Source: Zarea fungicola (Eukaryota; Ascomycota; Sordariomycetes; Hypocreales; Cordycipitaceae). From it: a stretch of DNA of 53,016 bases. The notes below the pieces were generated by a model. The model was not told where the DNA came from. It did not search any database and saw only the letters and a list, made by a program, of their open reading frames with translations. The position numbers and the translations under genes were made by a program. The DNA lies in contig FWCC01000139.1 in the NCBI GenBank assembly GCA_900169235.1, forward strand, positions 4,249-57,264. The letters are read 5' to 3'. Shown piece by piece: positions 1 through 10,734 of the stretch; positions within the stretch are counted from its first letter, which is position 1, and the number at the start of each line of letters is the position of its first letter.

Positions 1-918
1 TTTCCCATTGCTTTTGTGTAACTTATCCGTCGGTGCTGGTTTCCCTACACCACAGCATAGGACGGAAGACGTCTGTTAAATGTATGCCGGTGCCGGGATG
101 ACAGGCAGACGCAGCGACGACAGGTGTTCTTGCCAATGTACATATCCAGCAAAGTTAGCCTCGGTGAGGCTCAAGAGAAGGCATTTAAGAGATTGATTCA
201 CCATAAGAATGAAGAGATAAAGATTTTAGTCGAGAGCAGCAAATAGGTAGAGCACAGATTACTCTGTTGTCCCCAGCCGGCAAAAGCTAGGTCACGCCAC
301 AATAATGGTCGCAAAACGCAGGCAGGCTCAATCTGTCGGATAACGCAGCCTCTGTTGGCTCAACACGCAAACGTTCTGCCTGGGTGGCAAATCTGTCGTA
401 CCACTGCTGCCTGTTAGGCAGCAGTATTCAAGAAGGATTTAGTGAGGGAGTGTTCGGTTTAAGGAAAAGGGGGGAAAGCTTTTCGAAGAAAAGAAAAGAA
501 TAAGCTTGTGGAACATCGCAGGAGTTGGCATCTACAAAGCGATGGAGTTTTACAAGTCGAGCCAAATTGTGATAGTTACAGAGGAGAACGAGGCGCGGAG
601 GCTCAACGAAGGTCGATCGTGCTAGTAAGAAGGCAGAAGAAATCGAGGAACGCAACCAGCTTGATACGGAAGAAAAAAAACTGAAGAAAACTATACGGGA
701 ATCGTGCACATGTTACACTTGAAATTTTACTGTTATGATTCTTCATTATTTAGTCATTTAATTTTGAAATTGTCGTGCTGAGGACAGTGGCCACTCTGAA
801 ATAGTTAACCACAGCACCCATACCGAATATTTTGAGAGCATGACACGAGTCTAGCACCTGTCTAATTCTTTGCTTTGGCCGTTACCTTCCTTCTCCTTGA
901 CATTTTCATCATCGCCAA
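1..918. other. Left edge, no supported gene
   Basis: I see no convincing gene. A plus-strand stretch near 500-700 reads, across a frame change near 605-620, as a Lys/Glu-rich helical tail, like the C-termini of many fungal DDE transposases. It has stops and no recognisable catalytic core, so this is only a weak hint of an old transposon. A pyrimidine-rich tract lies just before 919. Confidence 0.4.
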
Positions 919-1239
919 ATGTCTACCATTTCTATTAATACCACTTCTACTATGTTTTCAGAATATGTGACGTTATTGCCCCTGGTTTATTTGGCTCTTC
1001 TGCTCTTCCATTATATTTTTGCCACCTTTTTCCCCTGGGCATTGTATACTTTCTGCGTAAACGTTTTCTTGCATGACAGCACAACTACCGGGAGAGGCCG
1101 GGAGAGGCTTTCTTCCTATGTGCTTTTAGCGCAATCCGGTTTGGTGGCCTTCCACCGAGCTCTACCATCGGCGCCTTCTTCTCCTAGCTTTCTTGATGCT
1201 CACTACATTCGTCAATTACGACACAGCTCTATTATGTAG
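919..1239 (+). CDS. Possible small hydrophobic protein, 106 aa
   Basis: This is a single open frame starting with ATG in a good fungal context (CAAATGTC) after a CT-rich leader, as in many fungal promoters. Residues about 14-47 form a long hydrophobic stretch (LLPLVYLALLLFHYIFATFF) that could be one or two membrane segments. The rest is Ser/Arg-rich with no motif I recognise. It lies tail-to-tail with the broken ligase gene downstream. It could be a chance ORF; transcript support would decide. Confidence 0.25.
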   Translation: MSTISINTTSTMFSEYVTLLPLVYLALLLFHYIFATFFPWALYTFCVNVFLHDSTTTGRGRERLSSYVLLAQSGLVAFHRALPSAPSSPSFLDAHYIRQLRHSSIM

Positions 1240-1537
1240 TAGACACCCAATGCCAATGGCTGTAATGGAAGCTTATATTTAGGATACGTGATTCCGCGGC
1301 AAATCAAGGCGCTTACGAGTCGCACCGATTCAACTTCGCACCCCGGATGTTCATTCTTCAACTCTGCCCTCCGTTTTGGTGAATGAGGTAAATGATTGCC
1401 TGTCTGGACTGGCACATCCGCGTCTCCATCTCTCCGATGCGCGTTCCTCCGATGCAAACTGCAGTACCTACACCTGTATCTGGAGAATCGCTCCGCCACC
1501 GTTTAGTCCTGTCTTTGTTGCCCCTAAGTCTACAATA

Positions 1538-3177
1538 CTACGCCTTCTCCTCCCATTCGCGGTCAGCAGGGGCTGCTATGCATCTTTTGGCCATCTCCTG
1601 CAGCTCCATAAAGTCAATGGTGTCTTTGAGCGAACGATCGGTGTGGATCTTCAACATCCGCGGAAACCGCAGAGAAAATATGCAGCATTCGCAGGCCGAT
1701 CGAACCCTGCGCCCACCATTTCCACTACAAACGGTATCCGGAACAATGTAGTGGGCTGCAGCCTCCGGACAGTGTCGGGCATGACTTCGAACTCTTGCAA
1801 AGAGTGACTGAACGGCACTTGCGAGAAGTATCCATGACGATTGAGAAAAAGGAAATCTTGCTTCCGTATGCCATGCTTGCCGATGATGTCGATGATACGG
1901 AATTTTGGTTTGGCAGTGGAGCGGCATACTTCTTCCTTGTTGTCGAGGGATCCAATGTAAAACGGCGTCCACCATACCTTTCCGATTCCAAGACCATGGG
2001 CCTCTCTCACGTTATGGTGTCCCCCAAGGAGAACAAAATCAGCAGTGTCGCCAACGCCAGGAATGTAGTCTTTCTTGAGCTTGATGGACGCTCCGTCCTG
2101 ACAGAATGATGGGTAAGGATCATGGCAGCCTTGAGAACGAGGCCCTTCCATCGCTGCACTATGGCGCTGGCGAGTGCCTTGCGTAGACTTTCAGCTGCAT
2201 CAGTGGATGACAATCGTATCACTTGGTGTGATCCAACGTTGGCTTGGCCTGGGATACAGTGGACTAGCCGCTCAAGAAGGTGTCGTCGCCTATGTTGGCT
2301 CTGTCGGACGCAGACCATGTCATCCAGCAGCATGTTGTCGTAGAAGACGATATTTAGGCGCTCACGCCCCGGAGATAGGGAAGTCTCGAGCAGTTCCAAT
2401 ATGTCGTCCAGCTCGTTGGACGTGACGGCGAATTTTATAAAACGGCGCAATACTGCCAACTTCGTTATTCCATACCACTACCTCACCCTCTAGGATGCAC
2501 GCTGCGCTCAAAAGTCCCACGGCAGCCGGGATTGAGTCTTGGAAGCGCAGGAGGTCCGGCAGGAGGAAATGGAATTGGCTCATAGCGAACGTACCGGGAA
2601 TGTGTGCGGGGCTATGGACTTTTAAAACCATGCGAATCATTTATTTTGCCTCAAAACTCTTCATCCGCACAAATACTTTCGAGAATAGCTCATTCGCAGA
2701 AGACAGCTGATCATGTTTTTCTCTAACTGCATCCCGTAGGTTGGCCGATGAGAATGATGAGAGGGCTGCGACTTGATCGAGGGTGTCGTCGATCTCTTCC
2801 AGAGTCAACTCTGAACCGACTCTAGGTTCGCAGTCTGTTTTGGCCACCACTCGCTCCACAGACGCCGCGAAGTCTAGTTGGCCACTGGATTGAATTGATT
2901 GCAATTCCAGCATTCGAGATGAACCGAGACAGTGTGCGCGTTGGATAATGGTTTCCAGTTGCCGCTCCCGCAATCCAAGGACGCGGTCCGACCTTCGTTC
3001 GGGAAAGACGCATGACAAAAACGCAATGGCTCTTGTACCCTTCCTGGGAATGGTTGAATTGTACTTGCTGAACCAGGCAGAGACGATGCCAGCATGACTG
3101 CTACTATCCAATGGTCCTTCTGAAGAAATTCTCGAGTCTCTCAAGGAGCTGGCAAAGGAATCTAAAAGGAAAGCCAT
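1538..3177 (-). pseudogene. ATP-dependent DNA ligase relic
   Basis: Read 3177 to 1538, four segments in changing frames match the fungal ATP-dependent DNA ligase-domain family. The N-terminal ligase domain (PERRSDRV, CLGSSRMLEL) ends at a TAA at 2641-2643. The same frame continues (IRMVLKVHSP, HFLLPDLLRFQ), then jumps near 2500 straight to motif III (ILEGEVVVWN) and the PFYKIRRHV block. A frameshift near 2370 leads to LNIVFYDNMLLDD and RWKGLVLK. A second near 2130 leads to SIKLKKDYIPGVGDTADF and FVVEMVGAGFD. A third near 1660 leads to KIHTDRSLKDT. The roughly 100 residues between N-domain and motif III in intact relatives, holding the K-x-DGE nucleotidyl-lysine motif, are absent, so no active ligase can be made. 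A pseudogene is far more likely than an exotic splice form. Confidence 0.87.
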
Positions 3178-3290
3178 GTTGATGCCAGTAACTGAGCTAT
3201 AAATTTCGGCCTATCCTCAGCCTTTTGCATGTACGGTCGCAGTAAAGAGCTAAACCAGCATTGAGCGTTCAAGGGCGGAGCTGGCAGCCT

Positions 3291-3298
3291 TTTATATA
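3291..3298 (-). promoter_or_regulatory. TATA box of the ligase relic
   Basis: On the minus strand the sequence reads TATATAAA, about 115 nt upstream of the relic's ATG at 3177, a normal fungal distance. It suggests the promoter outlived the coding sequence. Short motif, so chance occurrence is possible. Confidence 0.4.
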
Positions 3299-5692
3299 GC
3301 TGGTCCAGGCAGATAAGCCTTGGCCAGTTGCTCCTAGCATCTCCTCCAAGCTACGTCCTGTCTGCAGCCATGGATTGTTCCGCTGCTCCCATACTAGATT
3401 GCAGGTTCCAGTTTCATCACTGCCACGCGCTTCAAAGAACCATTGACTGGCCCCATCAAATTCGGCACAGGCTTTGGCATAGCCTCGAATGCGAATGCTA
3501 CTTCCAAATTCGTGACAGACGTACCATAAATTTCGATCCTCAGACTCATAGATCGGAATGAAGAAGCAGGGTCATATGACGCACGTGAGGTTTCAAGATA
3601 ATGCTCAATCTGGTGTCAAAAAAGCGTGGCAAGCCATTCTTCAGACTTCTCAATAAGCAACCCAGCAAAGACGGAAGCACATGGTTGCTTCACAACAAAA
3701 TTCGAAAGAACAAAGAAATCATATGTTTCTCGAGCACAGGCTCTCTGTCTCCCAGCAGGTGGAATCAATCGAGTGCCTTCCCACAGTCGTCTTCAGACAC
3801 ATGATGTGTTGGCAACATAAAACCGTTCACGAACAGGAACCCCCTTCAGACAGAAAAAGAGAAGATTTGGCACAACCAAGTAAAGGGGAAGGGGAAAAAG
3901 AGCCTTCCCATTTTATAGACTCCAAGTTCCAAAAAGGTGTGAAGCACCATAGCGATCACGCTGAGCGGTACCATCCACCTGTACAACGGGCTACAAAGTC
4001 CGGCCCTAGTCCGCCAAAGCATGTATTCTCAATGCCATTGCACCGGATGTTGCCTCGCGATACCAGTTCTTGTACAACTTCATTATGAGACGAAATGGCG
4101 TGGTGCATGAATTGCCAAAAGCCAGTTTTTGCCGTCCTACATGATATGGTTGGTGTTGGTTAGTGCGGGCCAAGCCTTCGACAGCTAAGCACTCGTCCAT
4201 ATTTGGCCGCAATACACAAGTTCTGTGCTAACGGTTACCACTGGCCCAGACCTTTCCTCCAACGAACTGCCTGGTCCCCGTTGAGTTGGGTTCGCTCAAT
4301 TCCTCATCTTTTCCATCATTCCAAAGGCCAGTAATTGCCGTCAAAGAAAAAATTTATACGCTTCCTTGGTGGGTAGATGTATGTACCTCGCGAAAGCCGT
4401 AATGTGCCAGCACTGTGCTGGCACATTACGGCAGGTTAAATAGTTCCTATTTAAACCGTGCAAAGCTAAATCGAAGTATTAAGAGTCCTGTTCTGTCTAT
4501 TGGTAACGATTATTGCTTCAATACGTACCAGTATTCGACTTAATATTTAATATTATATTATGACGAGTAACTTACCAGTGATCTTGTTAGGTTGTTAGCG
4601 AACTAATACGCGAGGGAACTTTTTACTTTGAACTTGACAGCTGGCTAGATAATTGCAAGCAATTTGATCAGCAACCGTGAGTGAGGCTTATGCTCGTCTG
4701 ACCGTACATAATGTAATGATTCTGGATGGCCAGAGCCCGGCAAAGCTTCGCAGCGAAACGATCTAAGCCCTTCTTCCCCTCTTCTGCAAACCCTTAACTC
4801 ACGACAGGGGAAGAAAATTAAACATATACATATATATCAGAGTGCTTTGGCACAACACTCATATTGTGTGACAGGACTATGCGTGACGTAGCATGGGATA
4901 TGATTAGAACAGCAGCGAGGCAGTAAGCATTGGTCGAGACGCATCACTAGCCACAGCGCGTAATACAGTGCCGCAATTGGCTGAGCGTCGCAGTAGTTTC
5001 TCGGTCACCTGTCTGTGAGCTTATTCAGTACGTTCAATGTGCAATGTGACGAGATGCTGGCTAATGACATACTTGGATTAAAATTTTATGTGTGAGAAGC
5101 TGACAAAGAGGGTCTTAAACCAGAGCGCTCGACGAAGTGCAATAAAAAAGTCATAAATTACTAGAACTATCATATCAAATCATATAGCGGTGCTTTGGGG
5201 GTGGCAGCGGCCGCGAGAGTGTTTGGGAATAACATGTGATGGTGTAAAATGAAGAAAATGCAAAAGTGCATTCTCTATAAGCCCCAAGACACGCCCGCGC
5301 CGATCATGCGCCACACGGGCGAAGGTTTGAGACTGAAACTGGAGAAAATGCTCCTGATTGCATTTGATTGGCCCTGGCCAAGAGGGCCCTTGTCCATAAC
5401 CCTTATTTCCAGGGGACCATAAAAGCAGACAGGCATGCACGCCAAGCCCTCCTCGTCCTCCCATGTCCTCTTCATCCTGCTCGTCCTCCTGCTGCAGGCT
5501 ACTAGCCGGAGCAATCTAGTGCTTGTATTGTCTCGTCTTCCAAACACAAGCTAACCGAAGACCACAACAAACCTTCTATTCACTATTCCACGGTGGCCAA
5601 GCGTCGCCGCACACGCTGACGCAGGCCTTTCCTCTCCGCAGTATCAATTTGAACGACAAAAAATCTTCTGAACTGAACGTCGTACGCGTTAC
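3299..5692. other. Long AT-rich intergenic stretch
   Basis: About 2.4 kb without a gene I can support. ORFs at 3601-4212 on both strands lack recognisable motifs and overlap one another. From about 4440 the DNA is AT-rich with short TA microsatellite-like runs (near 4825-4840). The one clear structure is the perfect palindrome at 4396-4432. The last 200 nt are probably the leader of the DUF2841 gene. Confidence 0.5.
4396..4432. repeat. Perfect 37-bp palindrome
   Basis: Two 18-nt arms are exact reverse complements around a single central T: GCCGTAATGTGCCAGCAC, T, then GTGCTGGCACATTACGGC. No mismatch is present. It sits alone in non-coding DNA. It could be two fused transposon ends, a protein-binding site or a hairpin; a rho-independent terminator is not expected in a fungus. 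Confidence 0.95.
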
Positions 5693-7281
5693 ATGCAGGC
5701 GCAAAACACCCTCCCCCAAGAAAATGGCGGCCTTTCAGACACTAACATGCAGGGCATTTATGATGTGCTTCAGCGGCACTGTGGAGTGCCCATATGCCGT
5801 TGGTTTGTTGCCGCCGCCGCCGATGATGGCACATTCACTACTTTTACCAATGGTAGGCACAGACTTTCCGAAACTGTTGTTCGGCAGTTCTTCGACGCAG
5901 ACAGGTTTCAGCAAGTAATAGACAGAATCGAGGCCGGCAAGTGCACTTTAATGGTCAAAATATTAAAAGGTAATCGTTAATCGCCAGAGCAGGTGCCAAC
6001 GGTATGCTAGATGACTCACCCAGTCGAAAAGGGTTAATGCCCAGCTGCATCAAAACTGCCAAAAGATGTCGAAGTCCAGCATTCAGTGGCGATGGGGGCT
6101 GGCCCGAGCGCCGGAATTCTTTAATTGAAGACGACGATAGGCCAACGGCAGTTACAACAAAGAATTGTATAGAGGTCGGTGACGCGGATGCTGTCTGGAG
6201 GGTCTATAAGCTGCGATTCGAGAACTGCCAGCAAATCGCCTGCAAACTTCTAGCCAAAGCATGGATCAAAGCCATGCAACCCAAGAAGCAGTCCAGCCAC
6301 CCCTATACTGGAAGCGATGAGACGGCACCCGATTGGTGGCCAAAGCCATGGGGTCCGACCAAAGACGACAAAGTCCGCCACAAAGAACCCGATCATTTGT
6401 ATAGGCAAGGTAGGCTTTCGCATGTAAAGAGACACAAAAATGCGCAGCTAATCACTTAAGCAGAACGCGTCTATTTGCTTGCACATATCCTGCGACTTGT
6501 CACTGAACCGATCGCGAAGCAACACCCAGATATTGGGAAACTCGGCCTTACCGTGACAAGGCTAGAAGAAATTGCCGCTGAAACCCTGTCAGCCTTCTTT
6601 ATGAGCAATGAAGCCAACGCTCGCAAGAGGCGTTACTTGACAGAGATTTTTACGGTTGCTCGACAGGAAGAGCACTATAAAAATGGCAATATTGATGGGT
6701 CAACCGAAATAGATATCATGGCCGAAGAGACAGTGCCCAGAAGCTACATTTCCTGTGATGATGGCGCCGCGCTTTTTGCGAAGAAGGACGAAGACGTTGA
6801 ACCGACAGTACAATCGAGGACGGCGATGTGGAATGCCATGCGACCACGCCTATCTGTTCGGACAGATGCTGCTACTCCCTCAGGATTGCTAGGGGGGGCT
6901 TTTACTGGGCAGCTGCAAATGCGTGGTTCCCGGTTTCAGCTGCCTATGACTCTACAGCGTAGCTTTGTTGATGTTACAATACAAGGCCGCGGCCAAGCTG
7001 CAACAGGATCCTACCTTATTCCAGATTATACGCCGAGTCCACCCGAAGCCAATGAGGGGCCATCGGTGTTCGGCGAGTTTGCAAACCCTGGAGGTAACGA
7101 CTTGTACCCTCAGCAGTGGCAAGCAAGCTCAAATGTGGCCACCAATTTACCTTGGTACGTCTGTGCAAGACAACAACAGAACATGGAGCCTTATATGTCT
7201 CTCTCGCCCGGAATGCCCGTGGAACAATCAACCGCGTATGATTTATTCGCTCTTCAAGACAAGGATACGACGCTGGAATGA
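5693..7281 (+). CDS. DUF2841 family protein
   Basis: Function unknown. The core matches my memory of the fungal DUF2841 family: an aromatic/acidic lead (VWRVYKLRFENCQQIACK), then KAWIKAMQPKKQ, an HPY block, WWPK and HKEPDHL, continuing after an intron as ERVYLLAHILRLVTE. That intron (6410-6463, 54 nt, branch-like GCTAATCAC, CAG acceptor) joins the two halves in phase, with the codon GAA split G/AA. A first exon from ATG 5693 (short reads MQAQNTLPQ, DVLQRHCG) probably joins through an intron starting at 5970; the acceptor at 6010 keeps frame but makes a short 41-nt intron, so the 5' end is uncertain. The C-terminal 200 residues are Pro/Gln/Ser-rich and look disordered. Confidence 0.78.
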
Positions 7282-9199
7282 CGTCTTCCGCCATAATAAA
7301 CTGCACAGGTCTCTAGTTAAAACCTTGTCACAAGTGATAGACAATGTTTTAATGAAACACCAATGCACTCATCTCATCATCAGCTGCGTGTGTGGCTCCA
7401 CTGAAACATTCTATCCGCAAACATTACGATTCAATTCAAAAAAACTATATACAGACATGGTCGGCACTCGGACGCTTATGCAGGGAGGGTTATCTTACGG
7501 TCTATCACCTATTCTGGCGGCACTTTGTAGAAAGTTCCCTTCAGAATCGCACTGAAGAGGAAAAGTGGGTTAGTAGCATATAAATTGACCTGAAATTAAT
7601 TCATTTTAGTGTTATGCTATTGCGAATTTGCGAGATCTGGCGTTTTCTCAATCCAGTCAAGGGTCGGCACCGCCTCCCAACCGCCCCTGCACTACCGAGT
7701 TCCTCGGTCGCAGCCCTTGTTTAGTACAAATCAGTGGGCAAAGGGCAGGCCAATGAGCAGCAATTCCTTTTGATCAACAGAAGGAAAGAGATGGAGCTAA
7801 GACGCGAATGCTCCCGGAACGGTGCAGAGAAATTGAGGATTAGACTATGCCGTATGACGCCGTCATTTCCCAACCTTTTGATCCAAGCCTGACGGCACAG
7901 GCGCTCGTCACAATATCCCAGTAGTTTGGTGTGGACGCATGATGCTGCTCAAAAGCATTGGGAATGCACGACCAAGGAGTGCCGATTCTGGCAAGATATC
8001 CTGTTACCTGTTGATGGTCCTACCCCTGCAATTCCAGAAGTCGTCCATGGTAGTAGCTTTGCGTCGCCACAAGCTAGGTTTGTACACACCCATATGCAGG
8101 CCACAAACAATTTGGCTAACGAGCGAAGTAGCTCGCGGTGTGAATTACCGGAATGGGCTACTGTGGAATATTAATCGAAAAAACCACCACTCACATCAAA
8201 AGGACTTCCAATGTGGATCCTGTCATGCAAAAGTTTGTTGCTAGTCTCGTTGGGGAGAATGGATGCTGATCACGGCAAATGCGCACCTTGGTCGCAACAC
8301 CATTTTCAAGAATGGCACTACAAACAGCGAAAAGAAGGTATAGCAGGAAGAAGTTTGGAAAACACATCAACTGCCCGGTTGGATATAATTGAATTTGACC
8401 GAGAAGATGAAGCCCGTCGATGAATGTGCTACAGTACTTCACCATAGTCCTCAGGCGGTAGGTTGCGGAGTTCCCCCATTCGTCATTCTGGAGTCATGTG
8501 CATGTACAAGAAATCGTTTTCAGCCGCAATTGAGATCACGCCACAACCCAAAATGCCGCTTGCTTGCTGCTGAGTGAGTAGTCGGCGTAGTAGCTTGAAT
8601 TTTAAACTCATGAACAATGTCTCGGTTTAAGCAAGGGGCGCTATTGCAGTAGTGATTGACGTGGTGCTTGGAGCGAAGCGATGCTTGAAGTGGTGCTTGC
8701 TACCCAACATACCACGTACAAGGCTGCCGTGGAGTACCTTAACCCCCAAAATTTATTGCTTGCAGTGTAACAACTGTGAACAAAAATCGACACGTTGAAT
8801 TTAAGTCTGCATGAAATTGTTGGGCGGCAATACGAACCAAAGATTCGCCATGCTGTTACTGACTGATCCATCTCCCAACTTTTGGAATTGACCATGTTGC
8901 TTAGTAGCCGAACAGTTGAAATCAGAAGTTCTTAAACCCCTGCCTTCGTTTCATTCATTGGGTGTGGATTTGTAGACCCTTTACCGTCTTGCACCCTCAA
9001 ACGGTTGTACGTGCACCCAATAGCGAGGAGGTGCTCGTAAATCTTTCCACAGTAACGACGTGGAATAAAAAGGCGTGCTATCCCACATCTCAGGCATCGC
9101 CCGTAGAAAGAGAGATAATGCTTTCTACAGTGACGATGAGCAGCGAGATCATGTAACCATCTCGACCTTTCTAATGATCACTGAGGATTTCTAGCAAAC
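7282..9199. other. Intergenic, no supported gene
   Basis: Short ORFs at 7926-8577 and 8641-8895 overlap in several frames and show no motif, biased composition or splice logic. I see nothing else structured here. Confidence 0.45.
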
Positions 9200-9816
9200 A
9201 TGACTGAAGGCGATACCAGTGCTTCGCCATCACACTGTTTCTTTAGCTTCCATCACCAAAGAAATCTCAAATCTTTGTACCACGCTGCCGTCGACGAAGT
9301 TATGATGATGTCAGACATAGTAGAGCGGCCTGCAGGCCTTTGGAGGACAGGTTTATCACCAGCATGCAGTACTTATTTTGATGCAGTTTTGGTTACCGTT
9401 GTAGGTTTCTGCTGGTTGAGTGGCATTTGAATTGGTGAGCTTACATTTTCTAGACCTCGCAACTAAAAGAATGGGCCTCTCGAAACGGCTTTTCTATTGT
9501 GGATTTAGAGCACCCTGTATTCCAACACGAAGCCGCACGGCTAAGCAACACTATAAAATGGTGGCCTATGGACGCTCCGCAAATGAGACCAAGGAATGAA
9601 TACTTGGGGTTCATTGTTCCTTTGTTCCAGGAAGATCGTTGGATAACACTGTCATATGAAGAGGTTAAAGCTGCCGATCGAGTTTGCTGGCCACAGAGCA
9701 CCGCCCTTGCATTGCACAAAGCTGGTTACACTCCCCAGACTGGAGCGATTTGGACTATCACCGCGCTATTTATCGTTGATATGTTTGCAAACGATGGGAA
9801 GCATCTTGATGAGTAG
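9200..9816 (+). CDS. Hypothetical protein, two-exon model
   Basis: Not recognised. The second exon (9454-9816) looks protein-like: it is open without ATG from a TAG acceptor and rich in aromatics (IKWWPMD, YLGFIVPLFQEDRWITLSY, DRVCWPQS). A GT at 9401 and TAG at 9453 give a 53-nt intron joining it in phase zero to an upstream frame starting ATG at 9200 in good context. This gives about 187 residues. The PLF-x3-RW-x-TL pattern faintly recalls Ulp1-like peptidases, but no catalytic Cys or Asp can be placed, so I do not assign it. It could be a gene fragment. Confidence 0.33.
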
Positions 9817-10734
9817 TTATGTGCTGACGAGATTGATACCTGTGCTTGCCTAAAGTATGGAGGAACTGGCCGTGAGCTCCCGCCATTAGTTTACTAAGCG
9901 TTGGAGAACAGTTCAAGGCAACAAGTGAGGTCTATTTTTAATCAAAATGGCCAGAATATTGTATATTTGCTACAAGTGGCCTCTCCATAACAGTAGCGTC
10001 CAGTAAAATAATTCAATTAATCCACTATCTACGGCAAAATGGGAAGGATAAGCTGGCAAAATTCCTCGTGATTAATTGAGATAAGGTTGAAGCCGCTTAA
10101 AAAAGACGCGCGAGGGAGAGCAAGATACCTAGATGAACCAGACCAGCTTTAATGCCTCTACATCGTAACATAAATAAGTTTTTCACCGCCGTAACAATAG
10201 CTGCTTTCATTTTAAAATACATGGTCAAAGCAGGAAACGCAATGAATTGCTGTTTTATAAATGAGAATCCGTGAAAATGCCTGAATACGGTGGAGAATTC
10301 AAAATACTTATTACAGTAGGCCAATGCCTGTTGCAAAGCTGTTCCCAGCTAAAAAAATTTGTTACCCTTAAAGCGGCTCTGTGGATAAACAACACGAGAC
10401 GGAGATTGTGAGTGGTTGTCCTGTAATATCCCTCAAGAGAAAGTCGCAGCGCATTAACATAACATACCCAGTATGGTTTTGCACTACGCAAAAATTTTGC
10501 CGGCAGTTGGGGTGAAAAGGCTTGGAATTTCAGGCTGAGTAGCCATGAGTGGCTTGTTTGTAATGCTAATTCCACTGCATAGTAACGAAGGGGCTGTATC
10601 TGAAGTTCTGTATTGCTCGTCCTCCGCCGAACGTGTGTCTTCAGCCGCAGAATATAAACCGGTTGGCCAGCACCTCCCGTCACCGTTGATTCTTTGTAAC
10701 CATGTCCGCGGCTCCTGCCACCAAGTCTCTGGTT
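9817..10734. other. Intergenic, 3' side of GATA gene
   Basis: AT-rich to about 10380. ORFs on either strand (10097-10683) carry no motif and part of them overlaps the end of the GATA gene antisense. No repeat or RNA gene is evident. Confidence 0.45.

Noticed and set aside
428..709. 93-codon minus ORF starting with Ser/Phe-rich sequence
   Set aside because: It is antisense to a Lys/Glu-rich plus-strand stretch; its composition is explained by that.
1376..2109. Plus-strand ORFs of 104-143 codons
   Set aside because: They lie antisense to the ligase relic, whose minus-strand motifs are unmistakable.
4006..4212. Minus ORF with PYHVGRQKLAFGNS and NWYREATSG segments that looked conserved
   Set aside because: No family could be matched, a plus ORF overlaps it, and no splice partner was found.
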